This document shows, in pieces, positions 1 to 7,484 of a DNA stretch of 20,016 nucleotides. The DNA is from SURF-32 sp964648365. GTDB taxonomy: Bacteria > Planctomycetota > Phycisphaerae > UBA1845. The DNA is taken from assembly GCA_964648365.1 (NCBI GenBank), contig CAZYLK010000109.1:1-20016 (forward strand). Reading direction: 5' to 3'. How positions within the stretch are numbered: the stretch's first letter is position 1; each line of letters opens with the position of its first letter. A model generated the notes under the pieces. That model searched no databases, had not been told where the DNA came from, and saw only the letters and a program-made list of their open reading frames with translations. A program made the translations under genes and the position numbers.

Positions 1-1732
1 CGGTGAAGTCACCTCCACCGGAGGTGCCGTTGAGGATGTTGATCACGCCGTCGTACTCGACGTCGTCGAGGAAGCACTGCCCGCCGCCAGAACAGAACGC
101 GGCCGGGTTGCCGATGAAGATCTGACCATCAGCGTCGGACACGTCGTCCTCGCCCGCGTTGATCACGATTGACGCGGCGGACATCAGCTTGCCGAGCTGG
201 ATCAGCGACGTGGCGTTCGTGTCCTTGGTGATGGAGATGTCGCCGTGGAAATCTCCGTCCACAAGGATGTCGCCGTTGGCGCCCAGCTTGTTGAGCGTCA
301 GAGCCGCCTCGTCCTCGACATTACCGGTGACCCAAAAGTCGCCGCGGGAGTTGCCGGCGACGGTGAATGAGGCTCCATCGACCATGTCCGTAGGCGTCGC
401 TTGCGTTCCTACCGTGAAGTCGGCGCCGCTGGAGAAGTCGTCGTCGATCTCGACGATGCCCGCGAAGTCGCCGCCGATGAAGATCGTGCCCGCGAGATCG
501 CCTGTAATGTCCAACTTGGACTCTGCGTCAAAGTCGCCGTTCGAACCGCGATAGATCCGGATTTCACCGTCGCTGGTCAAATCCCCTCCGATCTCGATCT
601 CGACGTCGTCAAGCCAGTAGTTCCCTTCGGAACTGTTGACGTTGAGCGTGCCGCTCATAGAACCGGCGAGCGACAGTTCGGGGCCGCTTGTGTTCTCAAA
701 GAACGAGCGGGCGATATCGATCGTGCCGGTCAGGTCATCGGCGGAGATCAATCCGCCGAAGGTCTCGAGCGTGATCGTCCCGTGGATGTCCTTCCGGTTC
801 GGCGGGATAGCGTCATCCTCGAACCTGATCGCACCGAACAGGTGCAGGTCAGGGGCGTTGATGGACGCCGTGGAGGGCAGGTCGCTCTTGATCTGGATGT
901 ACGACGTTTGCGCGATTTCCTCATACGTTGTGAGTTGCACGCCGTAATTGATGGCGCCGCCGGCGCCCATCTCATTGACGGTCAGAACCTGGGTGCTGGG
1001 CGTGTCGCCGACCTGGAACGCGCCGTTGGTGATGACGCCGCCCACATTGGCGATCACGTTCATGGTCGACTCCTCGATGGTGAAGTTGCCGCCCTGAATA
1101 CCGTCCTCGATGTTGATGGTGACGTACGAGGCCACGCCGCCGACGCTGCCTTCGACGGTGAAGCCCTCCCCGCGGCCGAGTTCGATCACCGTTCCGGAGC
1201 CGACATCGTCGCCGATGGTGAAGTTGGCGTAGCCGCCGCTGCTGTCGTAGCGGTGGAGCTTGAACGTCGCGTTGGCCGGCAGGTCACCCGTGATCTCGCC
1301 GGACTCGACCTTGGACCAGTGCGTCGAACCGATTTCGGCTTCGCCCAGGTCCACGTGCTTCAAGTCGTCCGCCCCCGGATCGTCGTCGGGTTGCAGGATG
1401 GTGATGTGGTAGTCCCAGTTCTTGTCGTTGGTGTCGTTGTAAATCGAGCCCATGTTCGCGGGAACGTGGGTGCTCTTGTTCCAGCTCCAGACCCGCCACT
1501 CGTACAGATCTTCCCCGTCGTCGCCCTTACGCAGCTTGACACCCGGATAGTCCGGGTCAGACAGATCGAAGTCAAAATCGACGCCCTCCTCGGGAGCGTT
1601 CCCGAAGTTGTCGAACTGGACGCAGATCTCAGGTCCGCCGTTATCGTCACACTCCATGGTCTGGGCAGCGACGGGCAGCGCGGAAAGCGCCAGAGCGGCG
1701 CTGGCGGTCACGAGCTTCAAATAGCGTTGCAT
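1..1732 (-). CDS. Large secreted beta-strand-rich repeat protein (partial, C-terminus beyond window)
   Basis: The frame is open from an ATG at 1732 to the window edge, giving 577 visible codons. The N-terminus is a clear Sec signal peptide (MQRYLKLVTASAALALSALP, then VAAQ), so the product is exported. After an acidic, Asp/Trp-rich segment (about residues 25-115) come many short, Gly/Asp/Asn-rich strands alternating with hydrophobic positions (for example FTIGDDVGSG, LTVNEMGAGG, LDITGDLAG). This is the look of a right-handed beta-helix or autotransporter-passenger-like surface protein. No catalytic motif is visible. The ATG follows AAAGGA with 6-nt spacing, which supports this start. It is divergent from the 1823 gene across 90 nt. 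Whether it ends in an anchoring domain (dockerin, sorting signal or beta-barrel) cannot be seen. The exact family is not recognised. Confidence 0.8.
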   Translation of the reverse strand, partial: MQRYLKLVTASAALALSALPVAAQTMECDDNGGPEICVQFDNFGNAPEEGVDFDFDLSDPDYPGVKLRKGDDGEDLYEWRVWSWNKSTHVPANMGSIYNDTNDKNWDYHITILQPDDDPGADDLKHVDLGEAEIGSTHWSKVESGEITGDLPANATFKLHRYDSSGGYANFTIGDDVGSGTVIELGRGEGFTVEGSVGGVASYVTINIEDGIQGGNFTIEESTMNVIANVGGVITNGAFQVGDTPSTQVLTVNEMGAGGAINYGVQLTTYEEIAQTSYIQIKSDLPSTASINAPDLHLFGAIRFEDDAIPPNRKDIHGTITLETFGGLISADDLTGTIDIARSFFENTSGPELSLAGSMSGTLNVNSSEGNYWLDDVEIEIGGDLTSDGEIRIYRGSNGDFDAESKLDITGDLAGTIFIGGDFAGIVEIDDDFSSGADFTVGTQATPTDMVDGASFTVAGNSRGDFWVTGNVEDEAALTLNKLGANGDILVDGDFHGDISITKDTNATSLIQLGKLMSAASIVINAGEDDVSDADGQIFIGNPAAFCSGGGQCFLDDVEYDGVINILNGTSGGGDFT

Positions 1733-1766
1733 TGCGTTTCCTTTCCAGGAAAGTCGGATCTCCATC

Positions 1767-1795
1767 TTGACGGACAGTTCGCACGCGCGAAGAAT
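1767..1795 (+). promoter_or_regulatory. Candidate sigma-70-type promoter for the 1823 gene
   Basis: TTGACG at 1767-1772 is followed after 17 nt by AAGAAT at 1790-1795. That is a good -35 box with a weak -10 box (4 of 6 matches to TATAAT). It would start transcription just before the Shine-Dalgarno AGGAGGA at 1808-1814. Planctomycete promoters are poorly conserved, so this is a suggestion from sequence only. Confidence 0.3.
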
Positions 1796-1822
1796 GGTCC
1801 ATAAAGCAGGAGGATTCCGATC

Positions 1823-2719
1823 ATGAAAACCAGAATCACTGCGGTTGTGGCGTTCGCCTTGGCGGCGGCGGTCCCCGGATTGGCGCAGATGGTCTCATAT
1901 GAAGGCGATTCCTTTCCAGAGGAGAGCGGTTGGGAGCGACGAGAGCGGTTGTACCCCCCGGAGCGCTGGGTCGCTGACGGGTGGCTGAACTTTCACTGCG
2001 AACGCGTCTTCCCCGAGCGATGTGAGGGCGAAGACGAGTTCTATCGCTGGGATCTGGACGACTGGGCCGGCGTTCCACGTTTTCGGCTCGAGGGCAGGCT
2101 CATGACCGATGGTCCGAACAGTGAACTCAACGCCATTGCACCGGCTGTGCTGGTCGCCTGCGGCCAACTCGGCATGTGCTTCCACACGACGATCTCGCGC
2201 GACGTGGTCCACTTTAGCTGGCGGAATCCGTCGATTTTCGTTCCCGTAACGCCCGACGTGCCCCATACCTTCAAGGTCGAAGTCTATGGTCCCTACTGGT
2301 TCGAGTGGTCGATCGATGGCGTCGTCTACGACTACGGCAGCTACGGCCGGCAGTACCCCACGGCGGATTCGTTCATCATCTGGGGCACCCGGGCGGCTTG
2401 CGTCGAAAACCGTACGGCATTCGACTTCGTCCGCTTCGGTGTTCCGGATGATGAGCCAGTGATCGACTGCGACGCCGTCCGCAAGCTCAAAGCCCGGTGC
2501 CGCGAGGGACGCAGCGAGGAGGGCCGGATCGTGGCCAAGGTACGTACGCGGCTGGACGAAGGCACGGAACTGACGCTGACCAACAACGGCGACCACCGTC
2601 CGCTGGTCATAGACGCCCGCGGCCGCGCCAAGGCGAAGTACAAGAGGCAGACCGGGGAGCACACGCTCCTGCTCCTGAACTGCCCGGCGATCTCTCAGGA
2701 GTTGACATGCAACCCGTGA
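1823..2719 (+). CDS. Secreted protein of unknown family
   Basis: The product is 298 aa. The start is set by a strong Shine-Dalgarno (AGGAGGA, 1808-1814) 8 nt before the ATG. A Sec signal peptide covers residues 1-22 (MKTRITAVVAFALAAAVPGL, then AQ). The mature part is rich in Trp, Tyr, Phe and acidic residues and has six or more Cys, suggesting a disulphide-stabilised extracellular fold. Stretches such as HTFKVEVYGPYWFEWSIDG resemble strands of a concanavalin/laminin-G-like sandwich, as in DUF1080-type sugar-binding domains, but the match is only by eye. A basic C-terminal domain of about 80 residues follows. It is divergent from the large surface protein at 1-1732, so the two could be expressed under related control. 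Function unknown. Confidence 0.75.
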   Translation: MKTRITAVVAFALAAAVPGLAQMVSYEGDSFPEESGWERRERLYPPERWVADGWLNFHCERVFPERCEGEDEFYRWDLDDWAGVPRFRLEGRLMTDGPNSELNAIAPAVLVACGQLGMCFHTTISRDVVHFSWRNPSIFVPVTPDVPHTFKVEVYGPYWFEWSIDGVVYDYGSYGRQYPTADSFIIWGTRAACVENRTAFDFVRFGVPDDEPVIDCDAVRKLKARCREGRSEEGRIVAKVRTRLDEGTELTLTNNGDHRPLVIDARGRAKAKYKRQTGEHTLLLLNCPAISQELTCNP

Positions 2720-2882
2720 GGGCGCGGACGCTGGGTGAAGGCACGCGGGAATGACACTCGCAGTTGGCGGCTCTGTGGCAGCCGAGTAGCGAAGGATCGG
2801 GCTGCTGATGCACGCGAGCCGGCGTGGACCGGGAGTCGACGCCGTTGCGCAAAGAAAAGCGACCAAGAAACCAACGCTCGGC

Positions 2883-3251
2883 ATGAGCGGCATCCCGACG
2901 GTGCCCGAAATTCACCCCTCTCCGCACCATTGGAATACCGGCGGTTGGGTGCCCGGCGACGAACCGACGCCGCTGGACGACGCGGGCCTCAACGAGCAAG
3001 TGTCTCGCCTGTTGGAAGCGCTGCGGGTGCTGTCCGACAAGGATCGGGCGGCGATCCAGTGCGTGACGTTCGAGTGCCGCTCCATCGCGGAATGTGCCGA
3101 GGCGTTGGGATGCTCCTGCGTGGCGCTCGCCCAGCGTCTCACGCATGGCGTGAAGCGCCTGTCGCGCGTGCTGGATGATGCCTCGCCGTATTGCCGGCGA
3201 AACGGTCCGCCAGAATACGCGGGCCGAGTTCGGGCGATCGTACAAGTGTAA
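2883..3251 (+). CDS. Small protein with sigma-70 region-4-like helix-turn-helix
   Basis: The product is 122 aa from the ATG at 2883; a longer start at 2808 in the same frame would add 25 basic residues. Residues about 40-97 look like sigma-70 region 4: a helical lead (LLEALRVLSDKDRAAIQ), then SIAECAEALGCS and a recognition helix running to RLTHGVKRLSRVL, as in ECF-type sigma factors. Region 2, which contacts the -10 box and core polymerase, is absent, and no upstream coding stretch in the window supplies it. The product could therefore be a degenerate sigma factor or a small DNA-binding regulator using a sigma-4 fold. It sits between two exported proteins on the same strand. No strong Shine-Dalgarno is present at either start, so the exact N-terminus is uncertain. 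Confidence 0.5.
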   Translation: MSGIPTVPEIHPSPHHWNTGGWVPGDEPTPLDDAGLNEQVSRLLEALRVLSDKDRAAIQCVTFECRSIAECAEALGCSCVALAQRLTHGVKRLSRVLDDASPYCRRNGPPEYAGRVRAIVQV

Positions 3252-3399
3252 ACACCGCTGCTCATGCGATGCCTCGCGGGCAGTAGCGACATCGGATATG
3301 GCAGTCCAGCCTGCGACGCTCCGAACGGCGTGCCGACGCCGGACATGTCCTTACGTAAAGCGACGGTCGGGCGGGTCCGGTTATCGTCTTGATCTGCGT

Positions 3400-3444
3400 G
3401 AGCCTCCCGGGACGCGCCTTGGCGTCCGGTGGATGTGGAGGCTC
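3400..3444 (+). promoter_or_regulatory. Two-tier stem enclosing the ribosome-binding site of the 3449 gene
   Basis: GAGCCTCC (3400-3407) is perfectly complementary to GGAGGCTC (3437-3444). Between them an inner 6-bp stem forms, GGACGC (3410-3415) with GCGTCC (3422-3427) around loop GCCTTG. The right arm of the outer stem contains the GGAGG Shine-Dalgarno, 7 nt before the ATG at 3449. In RNA this would hide the ribosome-binding site, so it may tune translation. It could also be a cruciform or a simple transcriptional hairpin. Confidence 0.4.
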
Positions 3445-3448
3445 ATGC

Positions 3449-4321
3449 ATGTCGAATCACACCAGGCGTCGCACAGGAGGGCGTGCGGCGATGATTGCCG
3501 TCGCGACGGTTGTTTCGTCTGCGGCCGCGCTGGCGCGCAACATTGAATACACCGGCAACACCGGCATCTGGCACGATGCGGGAAGCTGGGCGCCGCCTGT
3601 CATTCCTACCGCGGACGATCATGTCTTGCTGGGGCCGGGTACGTGTCGTATTACGAAGCCGGCCGAGTGTGCGAGCATCGAGGTGATCGGCGAACTGGTT
3701 GTGGAGGCGGGGCAGTCGCTGACGCTGTCGGCGGATTCGACGATCTTCGGGCGGCTCAACCTGGAAGGCACCGACGCGCGGCCGGCGGCGCTATACCTGG
3801 GCGATGACGTGATGCTGGCGGGTGAACTGGGCGTGCTGGAAATGTGGAACGGGCGCATCGAGAGCGCCGGCGATCGGCGGTCGACGCTGACGCTCGACTA
3901 TGTGCAGCGGGCGCCGCACGTGAAGCCGCCGTTTCGACTGGTGGGGGACGGTGAAATCCGCGTGCGACTGGTGAACAACGTGTGGGTGGCCGCGGAGCAC
4001 GCCGGTCGGGCGCTGCGCGTCGCGCGGCCGGCGGTGGGGGGGCTCAAGCCCAATCCGTCCCCGGCGCTGTGGATGGCGTCGTACGGCGGCGTGCTTGAGG
4101 TGGCGGCGCCGGTGTCGGGGACGGGGGAGTTCATCATCGGGGATGCCTCAACCCTGGACGTTCGCGCCGCGTGTGAATCGCTGCACGCGTCCGTGCTGCT
4201 GCGCAACGCGATGCTGCGGGTCCGCGCGCCTTTTGCGACGAGCGGTGCGCTGAAGGCCACGGGGCGATCGCAGGTGGTGTCACGCGGCGAGGGGCGGACG
4301 GCGTTCGGGGAGGGGAGATGA
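3449..4321 (+). CDS. Secreted beta-helix-like repeat protein
   Basis: The product is 290 aa. The ATG at 3449 is preferred over an upstream in-frame ATG (3389) because GGAGG lies 7 nt before it and it begins a good signal peptide (MSNHTRRR n-region, then a hydrophobic core ending SSAAALA). The mature N-terminus has the pattern NTGIWHDAGSWAPPVIPTAD followed by DHVLLG. This resembles the opening of planctomycete proteins with autotransporter-associated strand repeats (W-x-x-x-x-x-W...P...D). The rest is made of short beta strands and turns (LVVEAGQSLTLS, FGRLNLEGT, GVLEVAAPVSGTG), consistent with a beta-helix. It is short for such proteins and its end (GRTAFGEGR) abuts repeat DNA, so the C-terminus may have been trimmed or replaced. 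No enzyme motif is seen. Confidence 0.7.
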   Translation: MSNHTRRRTGGRAAMIAVATVVSSAAALARNIEYTGNTGIWHDAGSWAPPVIPTADDHVLLGPGTCRITKPAECASIEVIGELVVEAGQSLTLSADSTIFGRLNLEGTDARPAALYLGDDVMLAGELGVLEMWNGRIESAGDRRSTLTLDYVQRAPHVKPPFRLVGDGEIRVRLVNNVWVAAEHAGRALRVARPAVGGLKPNPSPALWMASYGGVLEVAAPVSGTGEFIIGDASTLDVRAACESLHASVLLRNAMLRVRAPFATSGALKATGRSQVVSRGEGRTAFGEGR

Positions 4322-4553
4322 AGAGCGAAGAGCGAATAACGAATAGCGAATAACGAATGAAAGAGGAATGTCGAATGGCGAATGTCGAATGAAGAGCGAA
4401 TGCTGCAAGTCCGCCCGTGGCGGAGCGAATAGCGGAGGAATAGCGAATTGAGAATAGCGAATAACGAATTAAGAAAGTAGAGAACCGGTTGCTGTAACTG
4501 TGGAGAGTTTCCTCTTCCCTTCTTCCCTTACTCCCTCACTCCCTTACTCCCTT
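4322..4553 (+). repeat. Composite tandem repeat, copy A (heptamer block, spacer, octamer block)
   Basis: This gene-free stretch starts on the base after the TGA of the 3449 gene. It begins with imperfect 7-nt units GAATAAC/GAATAGC/GAATGTC/GAATGGC (4330-4475), interrupted once at 4404-4433. A short spacer follows, then 8-nt units ACTCCCTN (about 4511-4553) that run straight into the assembly gap. Related copies lie at 14260-14390 and 15288-15434. I see no gene or RNA in it. Confidence 0.85.
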
Positions 4554-4653
4554 NNNNNNNNNNNNNNNNNNNNNNNNNNNNNNNNNNNNNNNNNNNNNNN
4601 NNNNNNNNNNNNNNNNNNNNNNNNNNNNNNNNNNNNNNNNNNNNNNNNNNNNN
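4554..4653. other. Assembly gap (100 N)
   Basis: Exactly 100 N, the usual placeholder for a scaffold join of unknown length. The left edge lies inside the octamer repeat, so the repeat probably broke the assembly. The right edge cuts the C-terminal part of the minus-strand gene that starts at 4995. Gene order across this point should not be taken as contiguous. Confidence 0.98.
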
Positions 4654-4995
4654 GCGGTCGCGGGCGAACTGGCCTACGCGTTCGTAGACGGTGGCGAGGA
4701 AGCCGACGATGGGGAAGCCGCCGCGTTCGAAGGGGGAGGGGCCGAGCTTTTCGATGATGGAGCGCCGGTCGGCCGGGGCGGCGGCGTCGTCGAATGCAGA
4801 TTCCTGTGCTGCGGTGCGGGAACCCCAGAAGTCGTGGAGCGCGTCTTCCAGCGGGGGGGACGGCGGGTAGATCGTCGGGACCGTGGCCAGCGAGGGCGGT
4901 TTGTTGGTGGCGGAATCGCGGGCTGCGACGGGCGCAGCGTCCGGGGCCGGTGGTGCGGAGTCACCGCGCTCAAGATCGTCCGGTTCATTCATCAT
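4654..4995 (-). CDS. Unknown protein, truncated by the assembly gap
   Basis: 114 codons are visible from the ATG at 4995 (a second ATG at 4992 is equally possible); the C-terminus is lost in the N-run. There is no signal peptide. Residues 1-55 are acidic and Pro/Ala-rich and probably disordered. A more ordered part follows, DALHDFWGSR near 51-60 and IIEKLGPSPFERGGFPIVGF near 83-102, ending in a helix-like ATVYERVGQFARDR. I do not recognise the family. The frame remains open much further upstream (to 5190), but that part includes a hairpin repeat and reads like non-coding DNA, so the internal start is preferred. Confidence 0.5.
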
Positions 4996-5121
4996 GGGGC
5001 GAGCGTAACCGATGACGGTGGAGCGTTCCAAGTGCTCGGTCGGCATGCCCGTTAGCGGGCTGCGGCCGCCCGGCCCGGTGGGGGCAATGTCGGGAATGCT
5101 GCAACACTGTGAGACGGTAGC

Positions 5122-5145
5122 CACGGCCTCGAAGACGAGACCGTG
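5122..5145. repeat. CACGG-type hairpin repeat
   Basis: CACGGCCTCG (5122-5131) and CGAGACCGTG (5136-5145) pair around loop AAGA with one C/A mismatch, followed by the tag GCCAC. The same stem and tag occur in the hairpins at 7234-7438, 9461-9559 and 10653-10719. It lies in the roughly 250-nt gene-free stretch 4996-5247, in which I see nothing else. Confidence 0.65.
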
Positions 5146-5247
5146 CCACGCCGCGGGGCCGGCAAGAACGCCACCCGCCAACGACGTCACGCAGCGCTCG
5201 CGCCGCGCAGGATCTGCGCTCGAACGCGTCGACCGGCGCGAGGCGTG

Positions 5248-5694
5248 TCAGCGGGTGTCGGGGCGGGCACTTCGCCGGGCGGCGGGGCGATCCGTGAGCC
5301 GGATGACGAACCGCAATCCGGACCAGGTGTCATCGACGGCGCACACCTTGTTGTCGACCAGACCGCCGGCGAGACCGATCGTGCGGACGACGCCGTCCGA
5401 GAGGTCGGTCGCGACGCCGGAGGCCTTCTTGGGCCAGGCGATCCACAGGCCGCCGGCAGGGGTGAGACGCTTCGCGAGGGCCGGGAAGCGCTTGCTGAGT
5501 TGCTTCGCTTCGTGGCAGAAGCACACGATGACGTCGAACCGGCCGCGACCGGTCGGATCGGCGACGATCGTCACGTCCTGCGGCAGGTCCGCAAGCGTGG
5601 CCGGGAAGCCCGCGGGGGCGTCGATCAGCGCGACGCGGTGCCCGGGCTTGATGCCGAGCTTCTTCGCCAGTGGCGTTCCTGAATAGCCTGCCAT
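5248..5694 (-). CDS. DUF3052 family protein
   Basis: The product is 148 aa from the ATG at 5694 (MAGYSGTPLAKKLGI); an ATG six codons upstream (5712) is possible, but family members begin at MAGYSG. Family hallmarks are visible in order: the N-terminal GYSGTPLAKKLGIKPG; a central FDVIVCF; the GLWIAWPKKASGVATDL block near residues 81-97; and the C-terminal GLVDNKVCAVDDTWSGLRFV near 109-128. The fold appears related to small Rossmann-like proteins, but no function is established for DUF3052 that I can name. It is cytoplasmic, with no signal peptide or membrane segment. The last dozen residues (TDRPAARRSARPDTR) are a basic tail. It shares the strand with the CZB gene upstream across 130 nt that hold no clear terminator. 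Confidence 0.85.
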   Translation of the reverse strand: MAGYSGTPLAKKLGIKPGHRVALIDAPAGFPATLADLPQDVTIVADPTGRGRFDVIVCFCHEAKQLSKRFPALAKRLTPAGGLWIAWPKKASGVATDLSDGVVRTIGLAGGLVDNKVCAVDDTWSGLRFVIRLTDRPAARRSARPDTR

Positions 5695-5824
5695 TCCACT
5701 CGTCCGTTGCATCGCGGTATGGACACGGCGGATGCACGGACGATGTACCGGACGGCGGCACCGGGCTCAAGGCGCGGCGCGACGGCGGGCTCGCGCGTCC
5801 CTGCCGGCATTGAGCGACGCCGGA

Positions 5825-6184
5825 TCAGCCGACGTGAGCGCTCAGCCTGGCGTCGATGGCGCTGAGCAGGTCGATGATGGTCTTGCTGCTAGGCTCGACC
5901 TTGGCGAACTCCGTTTCGGCCTCCCCGGTTTTTCCGGCGTTCTTGAACTCAACGATGCGTTTGATCGTCTGGTGGAGCTTCTCATGCTCCTTCTCGAGAC
6001 GGTGCATGTCCGAGATCTCGCCATATTTGGCGAGCCCCTGGCTGTAAAGCCACTTGCCGAGATCGCAGTCCTTGTGGCTGGTGGCCTCTGCGAGCGTGAG
6101 CTTTCCCTTACCGTCGAGAAAACTGCGCAGCTTGCCCTTCCAGTTGGCGTGCTGCATCTTCGCGGTTGCAAAGTCCAACGACAT
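5825..6184 (-). CDS. Stand-alone CZB (chemoreceptor zinc-binding) domain protein
   Basis: The product is 119 aa. The start at 6184 is supported by AAAGGA with 8-nt spacing. The whole protein is one CZB domain, a four-helix bundle. It shows the 3His/1Cys zinc site: H12 in HANWK, C40 in HKDCDLGKWLY, and H67 and H71 in EHEKLHQTIKR. In characterised proteins this site senses zinc or oxidants such as hypochlorous acid through the reactive Cys, usually attached to a chemoreceptor or diguanylate cyclase. Here no effector domain is attached, so it would have to work with a partner or as a zinc/oxidant buffer. It lies 184 nt downstream of the bat operon on the same strand; that gap shows no convincing terminator, so read-through is possible but unproven. 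Confidence 0.88.
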   Translation of the reverse strand: MSLDFATAKMQHANWKGKLRSFLDGKGKLTLAEATSHKDCDLGKWLYSQGLAKYGEISDMHRLEKEHEKLHQTIKRIVEFKNAGKTGEAETEFAKVEPSSKTIIDLLSAIDARLSAHVG

Positions 6185-6368
6185 GGGTTTCGTCCTTTCC
6201 GAGGCGGGGCGCGTGACGCCGAGATGACCGCGCAGACCGCGGCGGGATCCGTCTTGGCGCCGGATGCCTCAATGGGGGTACCCGTCTATCGGATGATTCG
6301 GCCGTCGGGTGCAGCGAGCCGGGTTGAGTGGACGCTGGCGACCTCGCCGCAGGAGCGCGCCAGACGAG

Positions 6369-7484
6369 TCAGGATGAGCCGACGCCGATGATCCGTTCTC
6401 CGGCGGCCGCGGGTACCCAGCCGGATTTGCCATCGGCCAGTTCGATCCGCCACCACGTTCCGCGCTGCTCGCGCAGGGTGAACTCGACGCCGGATTGCAG
6501 CGGCTGCTCGAAGAGGCGTTCGTATCCCGTGCCCGGGCCGCGATAGACCGTGACGTCCGACGAGAGGATCACGCCGGGGGGGGCGTGGCGCTGGGCGTAC
6601 TGATGGACGGCGACCGATCCGCCGGTCGCGAGGAAAAGCCCCAGCGACAGCCCCGCGCACCAGACCATCCAGCGGCGGCGATAGAGTGTGAACATTGCGA
6701 GGAAAGCGAAGGCCGCGACGTAGCAGACGCCCGCGACGAGCGTGGACGTACGCAGCGGCACCGCGTAGTGCCAGAAGAACACGCTGCGCAGGATGTGATC
6801 TGCGCGGGTCGGCGGAATGTACGTCAGGCAGCGTTTGCGCGCGACGGAAAGGTTGTACAGAAGGTTGGGGTCGCGCGGGATCTGAAGCTGCGCGCGGCGA
6901 TAGTGGAGAATCGCACGGCCGGTCTCGCCCGCCTGCACGTAGGCGTTGCCCAGGTTGTATTCCAGGCGGCCGTTGACGACGCCTTCGGCGATGATGGATT
7001 CGAGCCGCTGGGCGGAAAGCAGGTAGAGCTGTCGGGCGCGATCGGGCGACTCGGCCCGCATCTGCGTCGCTCGGTCGTAATCTTCCATGGCGGCGCGGAA
7101 TCGCTCGTCAAGCGAATCGGCGCGGGCGGGAATGGCAAAGAGGGTCAGCGTCGCCAGCAGCGCGACGGGCCATCCCGCGCGAGCCAGTCGCGCCAGGGTG
7201 CGTGACAGTCCCGGCGGGCACGCTCCAACGTGGCACGGCCTTCCAGGCCGTGATTCGGAAGGCGGCAGGCCCATGCCTCTGTCGTGAATCGGTTTCCGTT
7301 CAGGCAAGCCTGATACTGAGTCGCAATCACGGGCAAGATGCCCGTGCCACGCGCGCCGCCCGCGGCTTAAGGGCCCGCAGATTTCGTCACGCACCCGTGG
7401 CGCCAGGGCCGGTGCGTTCGCGCGGGCTAAAGCCTGCGGCTCGCTGATGGCGCTGGGTAGAGTATTGGATCCTGCATGGATCAT
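6369..7484 (-). CDS. batE: BatE-like TPR/SH3 membrane protein
   Basis: The product is 371 aa from an ATG at 7484 that overlaps the batD stop by 4 nt (ATGA). The real export signal is far inside: a basic stretch then hydrophobic core WPVALLATLTLFAIPARA, about residues 94-122. Residues 2-93 are encoded by hairpin-repeat DNA and read as low-complexity Arg/Pro/Gly sequence. No ATG, GTG or TTG lies close before the signal peptide, so either the extension is translated or a rare start is used. After the signal come TPR-like helices (LEYNLGNAYVQAGETGRAIL, 174-193), two membrane helices (about 246-266 and 272-293) and a C-terminal bacterial SH3 domain (about 305-365, VTVYRGPGTGYERLF...GWVPA). This matches BatE of Bat operons and its position at the operon end. 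A C8 run (6576-6583 on the plus strand as G8) lies in the coding sequence. Confidence 0.82.
   Translation of the reverse strand: MIHAGSNTLPSAISEPQALARANAPALAPRVRDEICGPLSRGRRAWHGHLARDCDSVSGLPERKPIHDRGMGLPPSESRPGRPCHVGACPPGLSRTLARLARAGWPVALLATLTLFAIPARADSLDERFRAAMEDYDRATQMRAESPDRARQLYLLSAQRLESIIAEGVVNGRLEYNLGNAYVQAGETGRAILHYRRAQLQIPRDPNLLYNLSVARKRCLTYIPPTRADHILRSVFFWHYAVPLRTSTLVAGVCYVAAFAFLAMFTLYRRRWMVWCAGLSLGLFLATGGSVAVHQYAQRHAPPGVILSSDVTVYRGPGTGYERLFEQPLQSGVEFTLREQRGTWWRIELADGKSGWVPAAAGERIIGVGSS
7234..7438. repeat. Cluster of four hairpin repeats inside the batE leader
   Basis: Four inverted repeats lie here: CACGGCCT-tcc-AGGCCGTG (7234-7252), TCAGGC-aa-GCCTGA (7300-7313), CACGGGCA-aga-TGCCCGTG (7328-7346, with GCCAC after it) and CGCGGGCT-aa-AGCCTGCG (7421-7438, one G/T pair). 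They occupy the segment between the batE start codon and its signal peptide. Confidence 0.75.

Noticed and set aside
401..1804. Long plus-strand reading frame (467 codons)
   Set aside because: It is the antisense of the secreted repeat protein on the minus strand, which has a signal peptide, a Shine-Dalgarno and protein-like composition; the plus frame is Arg/Val/Asp-rich with no recognisable domain.
2735..3178. Alternative plus-strand frame overlapping the sigma-like gene
   Set aside because: Arg-rich and without a domain; the overlapping frame has the region-4 pattern.
4322..4553. CRISPR array
   Set aside because: The units are contiguous 7- and 8-nt repeats without unique spacers, and no cas gene is present.
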